This document shows positions 26,707 to 35,667 of a DNA stretch of 64,000 bases, piece after piece. The notes below the pieces were generated by a model. It worked only from the letters and a program-made list of their open reading frames with translations. It was not told the origin of the DNA and ran no database searches. Positions within the stretch are counted from its first letter, which is position 1, and the number at the start of each line of letters is the position of its first letter. The stretch comes from an uncultured Draconibacterium sp. GTDB taxonomy: Bacteria > Bacteroidota > Bacteroidia > Bacteroidales > Prolixibacteraceae. The stretch is from NCBI RefSeq assembly GCF_963677155.1, contig NZ_OY781884.1, positions 3,096,501 to 3,160,500 on the forward strand, given 5' to 3'. The position numbers and the translations under genes are program-made.

Positions 26707-27984
26707 TTAGTTTACAATGGCCGCAATGGCAGCACCGAGTAAACTTGAGTTTTCCACTTCCACAATTTCGTAATAACGTTGATTATCGCCTGAAAGGAAA
26801 CCCTGCAGGTATTCTTCAAACATCTCCTGAAAATTATGAAGCTTGTAAAATGTTGTTCCTTCAATGGTCATTAATACCGGCTTTTCGTGGCTTTTCCCTT
26901 TTCCGGTTTGCAGAATTACGGCAGCCAGGTTGGCAGCTACCAGTTTTGCCGCACGCTCGATAAGCTTGTCGATAATTTCTGCTACCAGCATTTTATCCGA
27001 ATCGCTGGTGAAAACTCCGGGCAATACATTGTGCGCACTTTCAATGCCGTGTACATAATTATTCACTTCTTCCGATGTTAACTCCTGTAGATTCTTAAAA
27101 ACTTCTGGGTCGGCAAAAACACCCTCAGCTGCTGCCGTTTTTAAAGCTGCGGTGCACAAGCCACCAAAGTAACCTCCCGAAAACATTTTTTCAAAAGCAT
27201 AACGTCCCGGATTCTCAGTGGTATTATCGAAGGCAATGTCAATATCAGTGCGTGGTGCCAGCGTAAATGCCCCCGATTCGATATTGATGATTTGGCTGCC
27301 TTCCATATTGAGACCGTCGGTTTTGGTAATGTTTTTATTGGCCTCGATGTAGCTGGTGTTGGTTCCGGTACCAAGGATAAAACCAATGTACGTATCGTAT
27401 GCTTTTATTGCTCGCGCAGCCTTTCCGGCAAGCAGGGTAGAAACGGTGTCGTTCATCAGCACCAATTGTTTGTCGGGCGTTTGCATAGCCTTTAAAAGTC
27501 CTTCTCCTATCATTTCTCCAATCACATCGGGTGCTTTCACTTCTTTGCTCCATTCTATCAATTTTCCGTCTTTGTTTGGGAAAATCTCTGCGGCGTACGA
27601 AAAGCAAAATCCCAGTTTATCCGATATGTTTTTGTAATCTGCCAGATACGATGCAAACGTATCAAAGAATTCGGCTTTTGTCAGTTCTTTTTCAACGCCG
27701 GGCATTTTTGCCTTTTTTATGTTTTCAGTAACCAGTTTTAGGTTGTCGTCGAAATACACTTTTGCAGCCCTGAAATTGGTTCCTCCTGCATCAATGGCCA
27801 CAACAGGTTCGTTGGCTTTTACTTCTCCATCAGCTTCAATATATGTCGGAAGCATCAGGAGTGAGCTGTCTTTTCCGGCCAGTCCTTTTGCCATTTCATT
27901 TAAAAAGGCGTTCACCACCTCTTTCATGTTAATATCGTCAGCCATCATTTTGTGGCTTTTCAAAAATTCAGTTGCTTTGGTCAT
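26707..27984 (-). CDS. Hexokinase family sugar kinase
   Basis: A 425-residue kinase of the eukaryote-like hexokinase family found in Bacteroides. It phosphorylates glucose or related hexoses at C6 with ATP. The phosphate-1 loop is VVAIDAGGTNFRAAKV (near residue 60), the sugar-binding segment contains GFCFSYAAEIFPN, the catalytic Asp is in LMNDTVSTLLAG, and the phosphate-2 loop is GFILGTGTNTSYIE. The gene lies 27 bases downstream of the GH29 fucosidase gene on the same strand and may be co-transcribed with it, which fits use of sugars released from glycans. Confidence 0.9.
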   Translation of the reverse strand: MTKATEFLKSHKMMADDINMKEVVNAFLNEMAKGLAGKDSSLLMLPTYIEADGEVKANEPVVAIDAGGTNFRAAKVYFDDNLKLVTENIKKAKMPGVEKELTKAEFFDTFASYLADYKNISDKLGFCFSYAAEIFPNKDGKLIEWSKEVKAPDVIGEMIGEGLLKAMQTPDKQLVLMNDTVSTLLAGKAARAIKAYDTYIGFILGTGTNTSYIEANKNITKTDGLNMEGSQIINIESGAFTLAPRTDIDIAFDNTTENPGRYAFEKMFSGGYFGGLCTAALKTAAAEGVFADPEVFKNLQELTSEEVNNYVHGIESAHNVLPGVFTSDSDKMLVAEIIDKLIERAAKLVAANLAAVILQTGKGKSHEKPVLMTIEGTTFYKLHNFQEMFEEYLQGFLSGDNQRYYEIVEVENSSLLGAAIAAIVN

Positions 27985-28011
27985 AATACTATTGCGTTTT
28001 ATTGGTAATTC

Positions 28012-29388
28012 TTATTTAAGTACATTTTCAAGTTTAAATACCCAGGCATAAGTGCGGGTAAGTTTACCCGGATTTAATACCGGCGCAGAAATGCTGATTG
28101 TTTTTCCCGATTTCTTGAATTTCACATTGCCTTGATAGCCTAACAAATTAACAGATGAGGCTTTTTTTAATCCTTTTATCTTTAGTTCGGAAGTTGGATA
28201 TTTGGTGCAATGTACGTACAGGTCTTTTCCTTTTTTTGTGAAATATACATCAGTGATATTATTTTTTTCAGCGCCTTCCCATTTTCTTGTTTCGTAAATT
28301 GCTTCTCCGTTTATTTCGAGCCAGTTGCCAATATCAAGTAAACGTTGTTGCTGAATTACAGGAATGCGACCATCGGCAGTTGGCCCAACATCAAGCAGAA
28401 GATTGCCTCCTCCGGCAACTTTCTCAATTAGGAGATGAATCAATGCTTCAGAGCTCATGTAGTTTTCAACGGTTTCAATCTGGTTATACCCAAATGAAGT
28501 TCCTATTCCGCGACATTCTTCCCATGCTTTTTCAATTTTGGAACTTTTTCCGTCGTGCACTAAATCGTACTCGGTAGTATAAAATCCACCATGTTTGCTG
28601 CGGGTTTCTTCTCCCCAGCGGTCGTTAACACAAATCCGGTCTTTAACCGGAGATTCGTTGTAAAGCCAGGTCAAAAACTCGGTGCTTTTCCAGTCTTTAC
28701 TTGGATGTTCCCACTCGCCGTCGGTCCATAAAATATCCGGTTCGTAGCTGGTAACAAGGTCTTTCATTTGTGGAATCATATGGTCGTCGACATATTTTTG
28801 AAGGTTGTTGTGGTAGAGTGGATTATACCATTCGTATAGCGAATAGTAAAATCCCATGTGCAACCCGGCATTTTTAACTGCAGTCGTTAAATCGCCACAA
28901 ATATCACGGTGCGGGCCAATATCAACGCTGTTCCAGTTCCAGCTTTGCGCGCTGGGCCAAAGCGTAAATCCCTCGTGGTGTTTCGAGGTAAGTACCACAT
29001 ATTTTGCTCCGGCGCGTTTAAACAAATCGGCCCATTGTTCGGGGTTCCAGTGTTGCGCTTTAAATTGTGGGGCAAAGTCCGGGTAAAGAAAATCTTCTCC
29101 ATACATTTTGTTATGGTATTCGCGAAAGAGTTTTCCGGCCTTGCTATCGTCGTTAATTCGGTATCCATACCACTCGGCGTATTTGGCATAAACGCCAATA
29201 TCGGCATTTGCAGGTGCCCAGGCCGGAACCGAATAAACTCCCCAATGAATGAAAATGCCAAATTTTACATCTTCAAACCATTGAGGGACTGGTCGGCTAT
29301 CAATTGATTTCCAGTTTGCTTCGTATTTCTGGGCGTACGAAATAGTAATGAGAAGAGACAAGACAAACGGCAAAATAAGTCGTTTCAT
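28012..29388 (-). CDS. Alpha-L-fucosidase, GH29
   Basis: Retaining glycosidase that removes alpha-linked fucose from glycans; a signal peptide (residues 1-19, ending ISYAQ) sends it to the periplasm or outside. The 458-residue protein shows the GH29 features WFEDVKFGIFIHWGVYSVPA near the N-terminus, LTSKHHEGFTLWPS, and the nucleophile motif DILWTDGEWEH, with Asp near residue 222. A C-terminal beta-sandwich follows. It is the first gene of a pair with hexokinase, and a GH20 hexosaminidase lies 1.2 kb away. Linkage preference cannot be inferred. Confidence 0.94.
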   Translation of the reverse strand: MKRLILPFVLSLLITISYAQKYEANWKSIDSRPVPQWFEDVKFGIFIHWGVYSVPAWAPANADIGVYAKYAEWYGYRINDDSKAGKLFREYHNKMYGEDFLYPDFAPQFKAQHWNPEQWADLFKRAGAKYVVLTSKHHEGFTLWPSAQSWNWNSVDIGPHRDICGDLTTAVKNAGLHMGFYYSLYEWYNPLYHNNLQKYVDDHMIPQMKDLVTSYEPDILWTDGEWEHPSKDWKSTEFLTWLYNESPVKDRICVNDRWGEETRSKHGGFYTTEYDLVHDGKSSKIEKAWEECRGIGTSFGYNQIETVENYMSSEALIHLLIEKVAGGGNLLLDVGPTADGRIPVIQQQRLLDIGNWLEINGEAIYETRKWEGAEKNNITDVYFTKKGKDLYVHCTKYPTSELKIKGLKKASSVNLLGYQGNVKFKKSGKTISISAPVLNPGKLTRTYAWVFKLENVLK

Positions 29389-29488
29389 TTTGTTGGTTTT
29401 AGATTATGATTTAAATTATTCAGAAAGGTTTCTGATGCTATAAACTTACAATTATTTTTATTTTAGTTTTATAAAAAAATATCTATAC

Positions 29489-30526
29489 ATGAAATTTCTT
29501 CTGACTTCCGCTTTTATTTTGTTTTTATTTTCTTGCCAACTTTCACCTAAAAAACCGACCTCCCTAGTATATACAGAGCTGAATACGGATGCTGAAGCCA
29601 GTTTTCGGGGCTTGCATGTAGTTGATAAAAACATTGTTTGGGCTAGTGGTTCCAGGGGAACAGTGTTGGTATCGACTGACAGTGGCAATAGCTGGAAAGA
29701 TGTTTCCATTCCTGGAACTGAGCAAAATGATTTTCGCAGTATTCATGCCTGGGATGAAAAAACGGCCATCGTTTTTGGTGTTGCAGGCCCTGAATTTGGC
29801 TACAGAACCGTTGATGGCGGAACGACCTGGAATGTGGTTTTCAGTGATACTACAAGTGGTCTGTTTTTTAACTCGGTAAAATTTGCCGATGCAAAAAATG
29901 GTTTGGCTGTCAGCGATCCGGTTGACGGAAAGTTTTTTGTGTTGAGAACAGAAGATGCCGGAAATACCTGGAAACAGGTTGTGAATTTGCCACCTGTAGA
30001 AGCAGGAGAGGCCAACTTTGCAGCTTCAAATACCTGTATTGAATATTTGCCATCGGGGAAAGCATGGATCGCCAGTGGTGGAAAAGCTGCGCGTGTGTTT
30101 TATTCTGATGATTTTGGAAAATCGTGGAAGGTATCGAATACGCCAATGGTACGCGGACTGGCATCATCAGGAATATTTTCTGTAGCCTTTAAAAATGACG
30201 GGGAAGGAATTATTGTTGGGGGAATTTACGATCAGCCGGAATTGAATACTAATATTGCATCGTATACTTTTGATGGTGGAGTGACCTGGCAGCCTACAGT
30301 AACAATGCCAAAAGAATACCGCTCGTGTGTACAGTTTGTAAATACAGGTAACGATTCGTTTGTATTTGCCATTGGAAAAACGGGTTGCGATATATCAACT
30401 GATGGAGGAATAAACTGGAGTTTTCTTTCTGGCGAAGGGTATTTTACATTTCGATCGATTCCGAATCAGTTGACAGGTTTTGCTGCCGGGAGCAATGGCC
30501 GAATTGCAAAAGTTGAATTTAAATAA
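29489..30526 (+). CDS. Ycf48-like beta-propeller lipoprotein
   Basis: A 345-residue lipoprotein (lipobox LFSC, Cys near residue 16) made of repeated BNR/Asp-box blades. The recurrent S/T-x-D-G-G-x-x-W pattern is seen in VSTDSGNSWKDV, RTVDGGTTWNVV, RTEDAGNTWKQV, YSDDFGKSWKVS, TFDGGVTWQPT and STDGGINWSFL. The same fold occurs in Ycf48/HCF136 photosystem assembly factors and in some sialidases, but the sialidase catalytic residues are not evident. In a Bacteroidota it is best called a surface or periplasmic propeller of unknown ligand. It is divergent from the GH29 gene. Confidence 0.85.
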   Translation: MKFLLTSAFILFLFSCQLSPKKPTSLVYTELNTDAEASFRGLHVVDKNIVWASGSRGTVLVSTDSGNSWKDVSIPGTEQNDFRSIHAWDEKTAIVFGVAGPEFGYRTVDGGTTWNVVFSDTTSGLFFNSVKFADAKNGLAVSDPVDGKFFVLRTEDAGNTWKQVVNLPPVEAGEANFAASNTCIEYLPSGKAWIASGGKAARVFYSDDFGKSWKVSNTPMVRGLASSGIFSVAFKNDGEGIIVGGIYDQPELNTNIASYTFDGGVTWQPTVTMPKEYRSCVQFVNTGNDSFVFAIGKTGCDISTDGGINWSFLSGEGYFTFRSIPNQLTGFAAGSNGRIAKVEFK

Positions 30527-30527
30527 A

Positions 30528-30557
30528 AAGACGGGCTGCAATTTTGCAACCCGTCTT
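30528..30557. terminator. Bidirectional terminator
   Basis: AAGACGGGCTGCA pairs with TGCAACCCGTCTT with one mismatch, around a short AT loop. It separates the convergent stop codons of the Ycf48-like gene and the GH20 gene. Confidence 0.8.
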
Positions 30558-30583
30558 CTATATTTTAATCCAATCAGTTTCTT

Positions 30584-32125
30584 CTATTCTTCCCACGGAA
30601 CAAGCGGCGATTTGTAATAGTCAATTCCCAACGCATCGAAACGTTTGCCATGTTTAGCCAAACGTGTTTTGTATTCTTCCCAGTTTCTTTCGGCTGGTGC
30701 TGTCCAGCCAATTTCGGCATATCCTGGCAAACGAGGGAATACCATGTATTCCACTTCGTCGATATTGGTAACTGTTTCCGACCAAAGTGGAGCCTCAATT
30801 CCCAGAATTTTGTCTTTAGTAACACCTTCAACCAGTGTTGCCGGATCCCAATTGTAACCTTGATCCACTTCAATGTAACCGGCCCAGTGCAAGCCCAGAT
30901 GAGTTGTTGAGTCGTACTGCATATCGAGGTAAGCGCGTGCTGCCGGCGACATAAGTACTTGTGCCCCTTTTTCAACGCCCATTGTTGTGTTTTCAACATC
31001 GGCCCAGAATTGTACGGTAACGCCGTCAATTAGTTTGGCGTTGGCAATTTCGTCCCAGCCAATAATTTTTTTACCGTGTTTTTTAACAATGTCCTGAACT
31101 TTATTTACAAAGTACACATAATCGTCGTGAGCTGTTACATGCGATTCGTCGCCACCAATGTGGATGTATGGCCCAGGAGTTATTTCAGCCAACTCGCGAA
31201 TTACATCGTCGATAAATTGGTAAGTAATTTCTTTATCGGTACAAAGCGTACTGAAACCAACTTCAGTTCCGGTGTATAGCTCGCGGGCTTTGCCGTCGCA
31301 ATTTAGTTCAGCGTATGCTGCAAGTGCTGTGTTGGTATGCCCCGGCATATCAATTTCAGGAACGATCATAATCTGGCGATCGGCTGCATACTGAACCAAC
31401 TCTTTGTATTGTTCCTGCGTGTAAAAACCACCTTCGCCGCCACCAACTTCAGTTTTACCTCCGATTTCAGTAAGCTTTGGCCAGGATTTTATCTCAATTC
31501 TCCAACCCTGATCGTCCGATAAATGCAGGTGAAGCACATTCATTTTGTACATCGCCAGAAAATCAATGTATTGTTTTACTTCTTCAATATTAAAAAAGTG
31601 GCGCGAAACATCGAGCATTGCACCACGGTAGGTGTATTCTGGTGCGTCAGTTATTATTCCGGTTGGCACATATAGTGGCTGGGTATTGTCGGCCTTAACA
31701 GGTAGGGTTTGTAATAGTGTTTGGATGCCAAAAAAACATCCGGCAGCATCAGCACCCTGAATCGAAATCAGGTGCTTTTCAATTTTAAGCTCGTAACCTT
31801 GCTCGCTTAAATGTTCGTTGTCTGCATTCGAAATATAAATCTCTCTCGACGGTGGGGTGCTGGTAGGTTTTACTACAATTGAACCTTCGGTAAGCTGGTT
31901 GATCTTCTCGGCCAGTATTTCAGCCGAACGAACCACTCCTTCGCTACCTGCCTGTACATAAATTACGCTGGCTTTATTAAGGTTGAAACCATCGCCCGTA
32001 GCTGTTACACTGGTTGGTTTTGGTATAAAAGCTGTTTTCGTGAGGTCGGTATCAACTTGCTCTGAACAGGATTGAAACATGGATAAAAGGATTACTAAAA
32101 TTGACAAAACAGATATCTTTCTCAT
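30584..32125 (-). CDS. Beta-N-acetylhexosaminidase, GH20 lipoprotein
   Basis: Exo-acting hexosaminidase that releases terminal GlcNAc or GalNAc by substrate-assisted catalysis. The 513-residue protein starts with a lipobox (MFQSC, Cys near residue 20) and has an N-terminal GH20b domain up to about residue 150. The barrel begins YRGAMLDVSRHFFNIEEVK, with HLHLSDDQGWRIEI and the catalytic pair in HIGGDESHV near residue 325. The C-terminal WSETVTNIDEVEYMVFPRL segment carries the substrate-binding Trp. Together with GH29 and hexokinase this suggests scavenging of N-acetylated and fucosylated glycans. Confidence 0.94.
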   Translation of the reverse strand: MRKISVLSILVILLSMFQSCSEQVDTDLTKTAFIPKPTSVTATGDGFNLNKASVIYVQAGSEGVVRSAEILAEKINQLTEGSIVVKPTSTPPSREIYISNADNEHLSEQGYELKIEKHLISIQGADAAGCFFGIQTLLQTLPVKADNTQPLYVPTGIITDAPEYTYRGAMLDVSRHFFNIEEVKQYIDFLAMYKMNVLHLHLSDDQGWRIEIKSWPKLTEIGGKTEVGGGEGGFYTQEQYKELVQYAADRQIMIVPEIDMPGHTNTALAAYAELNCDGKARELYTGTEVGFSTLCTDKEITYQFIDDVIRELAEITPGPYIHIGGDESHVTAHDDYVYFVNKVQDIVKKHGKKIIGWDEIANAKLIDGVTVQFWADVENTTMGVEKGAQVLMSPAARAYLDMQYDSTTHLGLHWAGYIEVDQGYNWDPATLVEGVTKDKILGIEAPLWSETVTNIDEVEYMVFPRLPGYAEIGWTAPAERNWEEYKTRLAKHGKRFDALGIDYYKSPLVPWEE

Positions 32126-32258
32126 TCAGTTAGTTTTTAAAAAATTTAAATAGATGATAAAAATATGGAAAAAATTAATTTATAGGCTAACAAATTGCGT
32201 TTTCACACGATAAAAAAGTTGGTATGTGCTCAAAATATCTTTTTAGTGAAATTTTGCT

Positions 32259-33143
32259 TTAATAGCGTTCAAATGTTTTGAGTTTGTTGTTCAACGGCTC
32301 GGGGTGAATGGTGGTGAAAAAACCAAATTCTTCGTTAATGGCTTTCTCTATTTTTGTGCAGATCTCGTGCGTTTCGTATAATGTCATTTCTGGTGGAAGT
32401 TTTATATGGCAACTCATTTCGGTGTGGTTGCCGTAGTGATGCAGATGTATGTGATGCAGGTTAACCCGGATTACGCAATTATGGCTAACTGTTTTATGAA
32501 TCTTCTCCAATAACTCATCAGAAGGACTTTCGCCAAGAAGTGATTTGATTTCTTTCGACAGAATTTCGAAACTGGCATATCCGATCATTATGGCAACAAC
32601 CAGTCCCAAAACTGCATCGGTCCACCAGAAATATTTACCCACGAATATTCCAATCAGAATAATTACCGATGAAAGTGCATCGGTGCGGTGATGCCATGCA
32701 TCAGCTTTTAAAATAGTTGAGTTGGTTTTCCGAAATCCGAAAAAGGCATATTGAGCCAGCAACTCTTTGGCAATAATGGAAACAATAGTAACCACCCAGG
32801 CAACTGTTCCGAAAATCGTCTGTTCGTGTGAGCCAAACTTATCTACTGATTTCAGTACAAAATCGAAAGCTACAATAGCAAGCAACACACCTATTATAAT
32901 GGCAGCAATGTGTTCGGCACGACCATGCCCGAAGGGATGATCATCGTCGGCTGGTTTGCTTGATATTTTTCCGCCGATTAAAACAATTACCGATGACACC
33001 GAATCGGTAAGTGTATGCCAGGCGTCAGCAATTAAAGCCACCGAGCCTGTTACAGTCCCTGCCCAGTATTTCAAGCCGAAAAGTAAAGTGTTGACAAAAA
33101 TCGATATCCAACCCTCACGAAATATGTATCTGTTGTTTTGCAT
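32259..33143 (-). CDS. Cation diffusion facilitator metal exporter
   Basis: Inner-membrane H+-coupled exporter of Zn2+ or another divalent metal. The 294-residue protein has six predicted helices. Both tetrahedral half-sites are present: DAWHTLTDS in helix 2 and DAWHHRTDA in helix 5, each with the HxxxD signature. DDDHPFGHGRAEHIA lies between helices 2 and 3. The cytoplasmic C-terminal domain contains several His residues (RVNLHHIHLHHYGNHTEM), fitting metal sensing. H/D half-sites suggest zinc, possibly also cadmium or cobalt. The gene lies downstream of the LytS/LytTR pair on the same strand but is separated by 53 bases. Confidence 0.93.
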   Translation of the reverse strand: MQNNRYIFREGWISIFVNTLLFGLKYWAGTVTGSVALIADAWHTLTDSVSSVIVLIGGKISSKPADDDHPFGHGRAEHIAAIIIGVLLAIVAFDFVLKSVDKFGSHEQTIFGTVAWVVTIVSIIAKELLAQYAFFGFRKTNSTILKADAWHHRTDALSSVIILIGIFVGKYFWWTDAVLGLVVAIMIGYASFEILSKEIKSLLGESPSDELLEKIHKTVSHNCVIRVNLHHIHLHHYGNHTEMSCHIKLPPEMTLYETHEICTKIEKAINEEFGFFTTIHPEPLNNKLKTFERY

Positions 33144-33196
33144 CGGGTAATGTATGTAGTTTAAAAGTAGATAAAACAGATTAAAAACGGAAAGGT

Positions 33197-33901
33197 TTAG
33201 TGCGATAACAGTTTCTGAAGGCTCGGTTTGTAGTTTCGGCCAACAGGTAGTTTTTTACCCTTAATCTCTACAAAGCCAGCACCAATCGATTCAATTTTGT
33301 CGATAGAAACAATATAGCCACGATGAATCTGCATAAAGCGTTTTGGGGGAAGTAAATCAGACAGATGACTGAGCCGTTCTTTGGTTACAATTTTTTGGTC
33401 GTTGGTGTAAGCGATTACATAATCGCCGAGGCTCTCGAAATACAGGATGTCGGTAAGGTTTATTTTATGATGTTTTTTATCGGCTTTAAGAAAAATGAAA
33501 TCGCGGGTTTCTGTTTCTTCTTCTTCTGACGACGATGCAGAAGTAGCCGTCTGTAATTCGAGAAAATGGTTAATGGCCTTGGTAAAACGCTCGAACGAAA
33601 TGGGTTTTAGCAGGTAATCAACTACGTTTAGTTCAAATGCATCGATGGCATAATCGCGGTAGGCAGTCGTGAAAATAACCTTGGGCGGGTGTAGTAATGA
33701 GCGAATAAAATCGACTCCCGTAATTTGTGGCATCTGGATATCGCAAAACAGCATATCGATGTTTCCCTTTTGCAGAAGGGGCATGGCTTCCAGCGCGTTG
33801 CTGCATTCGGCAACAATCTCAAAATCGGTAAAAACCGACAGGTGGTTCCGGATTACCCGAATGGCAATGGGTTCGTCGTCTATGATTATACAGCGGTGCA
33901 T
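33197..33901 (-). CDS. LytTR-family response regulator
   Basis: A 234-residue response regulator: receiver domain with acidic pocket D8-D9 and phosphoacceptor D54 (MLFCDIQMP), conserved Thr in VIFTTAYRDYAI and Lys in YLLKPISFERF, then a LytTR DNA-binding domain (FIFLKADKKHHKINLTDILY through QIHRGYIVSIDKI). It pairs with the adjacent LytS-type kinase; the ATG overlaps the kinase stop by one base (TAATG), so the partners are coupled. Targets are unknown; in Bacteroidota such pairs often regulate neighbouring envelope genes. Confidence 0.94.
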   Translation of the reverse strand: MHRCIIIDDEPIAIRVIRNHLSVFTDFEIVAECSNALEAMPLLQKGNIDMLFCDIQMPQITGVDFIRSLLHPPKVIFTTAYRDYAIDAFELNVVDYLLKPISFERFTKAINHFLELQTATSASSSEEEETETRDFIFLKADKKHHKINLTDILYFESLGDYVIAYTNDQKIVTKERLSHLSDLLPPKRFMQIHRGYIVSIDKIESIGAGFVEIKGKKLPVGRNYKPSLQKLLSH

Positions 33902-34986
33902 TATTTTGCTAGTTCTAACGCTAAAGTTACTGAAAAAGTTGTTTCTTTTTCGTCGATTTCCAACTTGTATTTTCTGGGGTAAAGTAACTCCAGCCGTTTT
34001 TTTACATTGCTCAGGCCAATTCCTTTCGACAGACTTTTTATATGTTGTTGCGCAGGATTCTTTGAGTTTTCGATTTTAAATACCATAGAAGTATGTTGTG
34101 TTTTTAAGCTGCATGTAATTTGTGCTGTGCCGGGATTGTTGCTTACACCATGTTTAAACGCATTCTCAACAAATGGCAGCAGAAGTAGTGGGGCAATTTG
34201 CCGATTATTGGTTTCTTTGGGGAAATCAGTTGTTATACTTAGTTTTTCCGAGTAGCGCAGCTTTTCAATCTCGATATAGTTTTCCAGGTTCAAGATCTCG
34301 TCGAAGAGTAAAACCTTTTTTTCGTTGCAGCGGTAAAGAATATAATCCAGAATATCGGAAAGGCGTAATACCAGCCCCGGTGCTTCATCCGATTTTTCAA
34401 TGGTAAGGCCGTAAAGGTTATTCAGGGTGTTGAAAAGAAAATGAGGATGGATTTGCGCTTTTAGTAACTTCAGTTCTGCTTCTTTCAGCTTGAGTTCGGT
34501 ACTGAGTTTTTTCCGCTCCAACTCGTTCTTTTCCTGCTGAATAAAAAAGGCACGTTTTATCTGTTTAACAGCAATGGCAAGAAATACGATAAAATTTAGC
34601 GAAATCACTTGTAGCTCGGGGTGAAGCACTGACGGATCGATCATTGCTTTGTTATTCAGAATATGAATTAGTGCATAAAACACAATTAAAAACGACAGCC
34701 ATACACCGGTAAGCAGGGTGAATAAACTATATAAGAAAAACAGCCCATAACGTTTTTCCCAGAGATAACGCGGCACTAGAAAGTTGTTAAAAAAGTAGGT
34801 AAGCAAAATAGCCACCGGTAGCAGCCCGGCCGAAAAAATGATAGTGGCCTCGCGAAAAGCACTGTTCCAGCTAAACATGAAAAAGTAGAAGCAGGCAACC
34901 AATATCCAAAATGCAATGTGATAGACAGGTCGGATGTACTTCGAGGTTTTTACCCGGGTTATTATATGTTGAATCTTATCAGTCAT
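33901..34986 (-). CDS. LytS-type sensor histidine kinase
   Basis: A 361-residue membrane kinase with four N-terminal helices (about residues 20-40, 48-70, 82-108 and 122-142), a linking coiled coil rich in Glu, Lys and Leu, and a His_kinase domain. The phosphorylated His is in AQIHPHFLFNTLNNLYGL, and the ATPase part has PLLLLPFVENAFKHGVSNN and KGIGLSNVKKRLELLYP. No separate input domain is present, so the signal is probably read by the membrane part. It is the partner of the LytTR regulator that overlaps its 3' end. Confidence 0.93.
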   Translation of the reverse strand: MTDKIQHIITRVKTSKYIRPVYHIAFWILVACFYFFMFSWNSAFREATIIFSAGLLPVAILLTYFFNNFLVPRYLWEKRYGLFFLYSLFTLLTGVWLSFLIVFYALIHILNNKAMIDPSVLHPELQVISLNFIVFLAIAVKQIKRAFFIQQEKNELERKKLSTELKLKEAELKLLKAQIHPHFLFNTLNNLYGLTIEKSDEAPGLVLRLSDILDYILYRCNEKKVLLFDEILNLENYIEIEKLRYSEKLSITTDFPKETNNRQIAPLLLLPFVENAFKHGVSNNPGTAQITCSLKTQHTSMVFKIENSKNPAQQHIKSLSKGIGLSNVKKRLELLYPRKYKLEIDEKETTFSVTLALELAK

Positions 34987-35204
34987 AATACAATTAAAAC
35001 AGGAAATTATCGAGGATTTTTGGATTTACCTATTTTTATCGGCTAAATTCACAGAAACAAAGATGAATGACTTAAAAGTGGCCTGATAAGTTATGCTTCC
35101 CGGAAATTGTTACTGAGCGTTGATTTGTGGTTGTTAAACGATTAAATTAGTACTAACAGAACAAACTGCAGTAGCTTGTCGGTGTAAACTTTAAAATTAT
35201 TATC

Positions 35205-35585
35205 ATGAATTTTATGCAATTTCATAAAGAAGGTGGTCCGTTTATGGGAGTAATTACTGTAATGGGCGTGTTAATGCTGGTAGTAGCCGGGATAAAAATT
35301 TATCAGATAACTGTGCAAAAGCATTATGATTTGAAACTGGTGAGCTTGATTCGAATGGCCGGACTATTTGCCGCCGCATTGGGCGTGCTATCACAAATTA
35401 CGGGCATTGTGCAAGCTTTGGAGGCTATACGTGCTGCTGAAGATATATCTCCTCAACTGGTTATGGGCGGAGCAATTGTTAGCTTTTACACTACTATTTG
35501 GGGACTAATAGTTTTGCTTGTTTCCTTACCGATTTACTTTGTGCTAAAAGAATTTATTAAGCAGAAAATGAAAGAAAACGATTAA
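35205..35585 (+). CDS. Small MotA/TolQ/ExbB-like membrane protein
   Basis: A 126-residue protein with three predicted helices. Residues 45-115 resemble the TolQ/ExbB core: GLFAAALGVLSQITGIVQAL, then EDISPQLVMGGAIVSFYTTI followed by a hydrophobic helix. The same DISPxLVxGGI phrase occurs in the full-size ExbB at 59 kb. It lacks the large cytoplasmic domain of ExbB and no ExbD or MotB partner is adjacent. It is divergent from the LytS kinase gene, which might control it. Whether it conducts protons is unknown. Confidence 0.8.
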   Translation: MNFMQFHKEGGPFMGVITVMGVLMLVVAGIKIYQITVQKHYDLKLVSLIRMAGLFAAALGVLSQITGIVQALEAIRAAEDISPQLVMGGAIVSFYTTIWGLIVLLVSLPIYFVLKEFIKQKMKEND

Positions 35586-35667
35586 ACAAGTAATCTTTAT
35601 TTATGTGTAGGGCGGGTTTCCTAATGGAGATCTGCCTTTTTATTTGCTAAAACTCGGTAGCAAAGGA

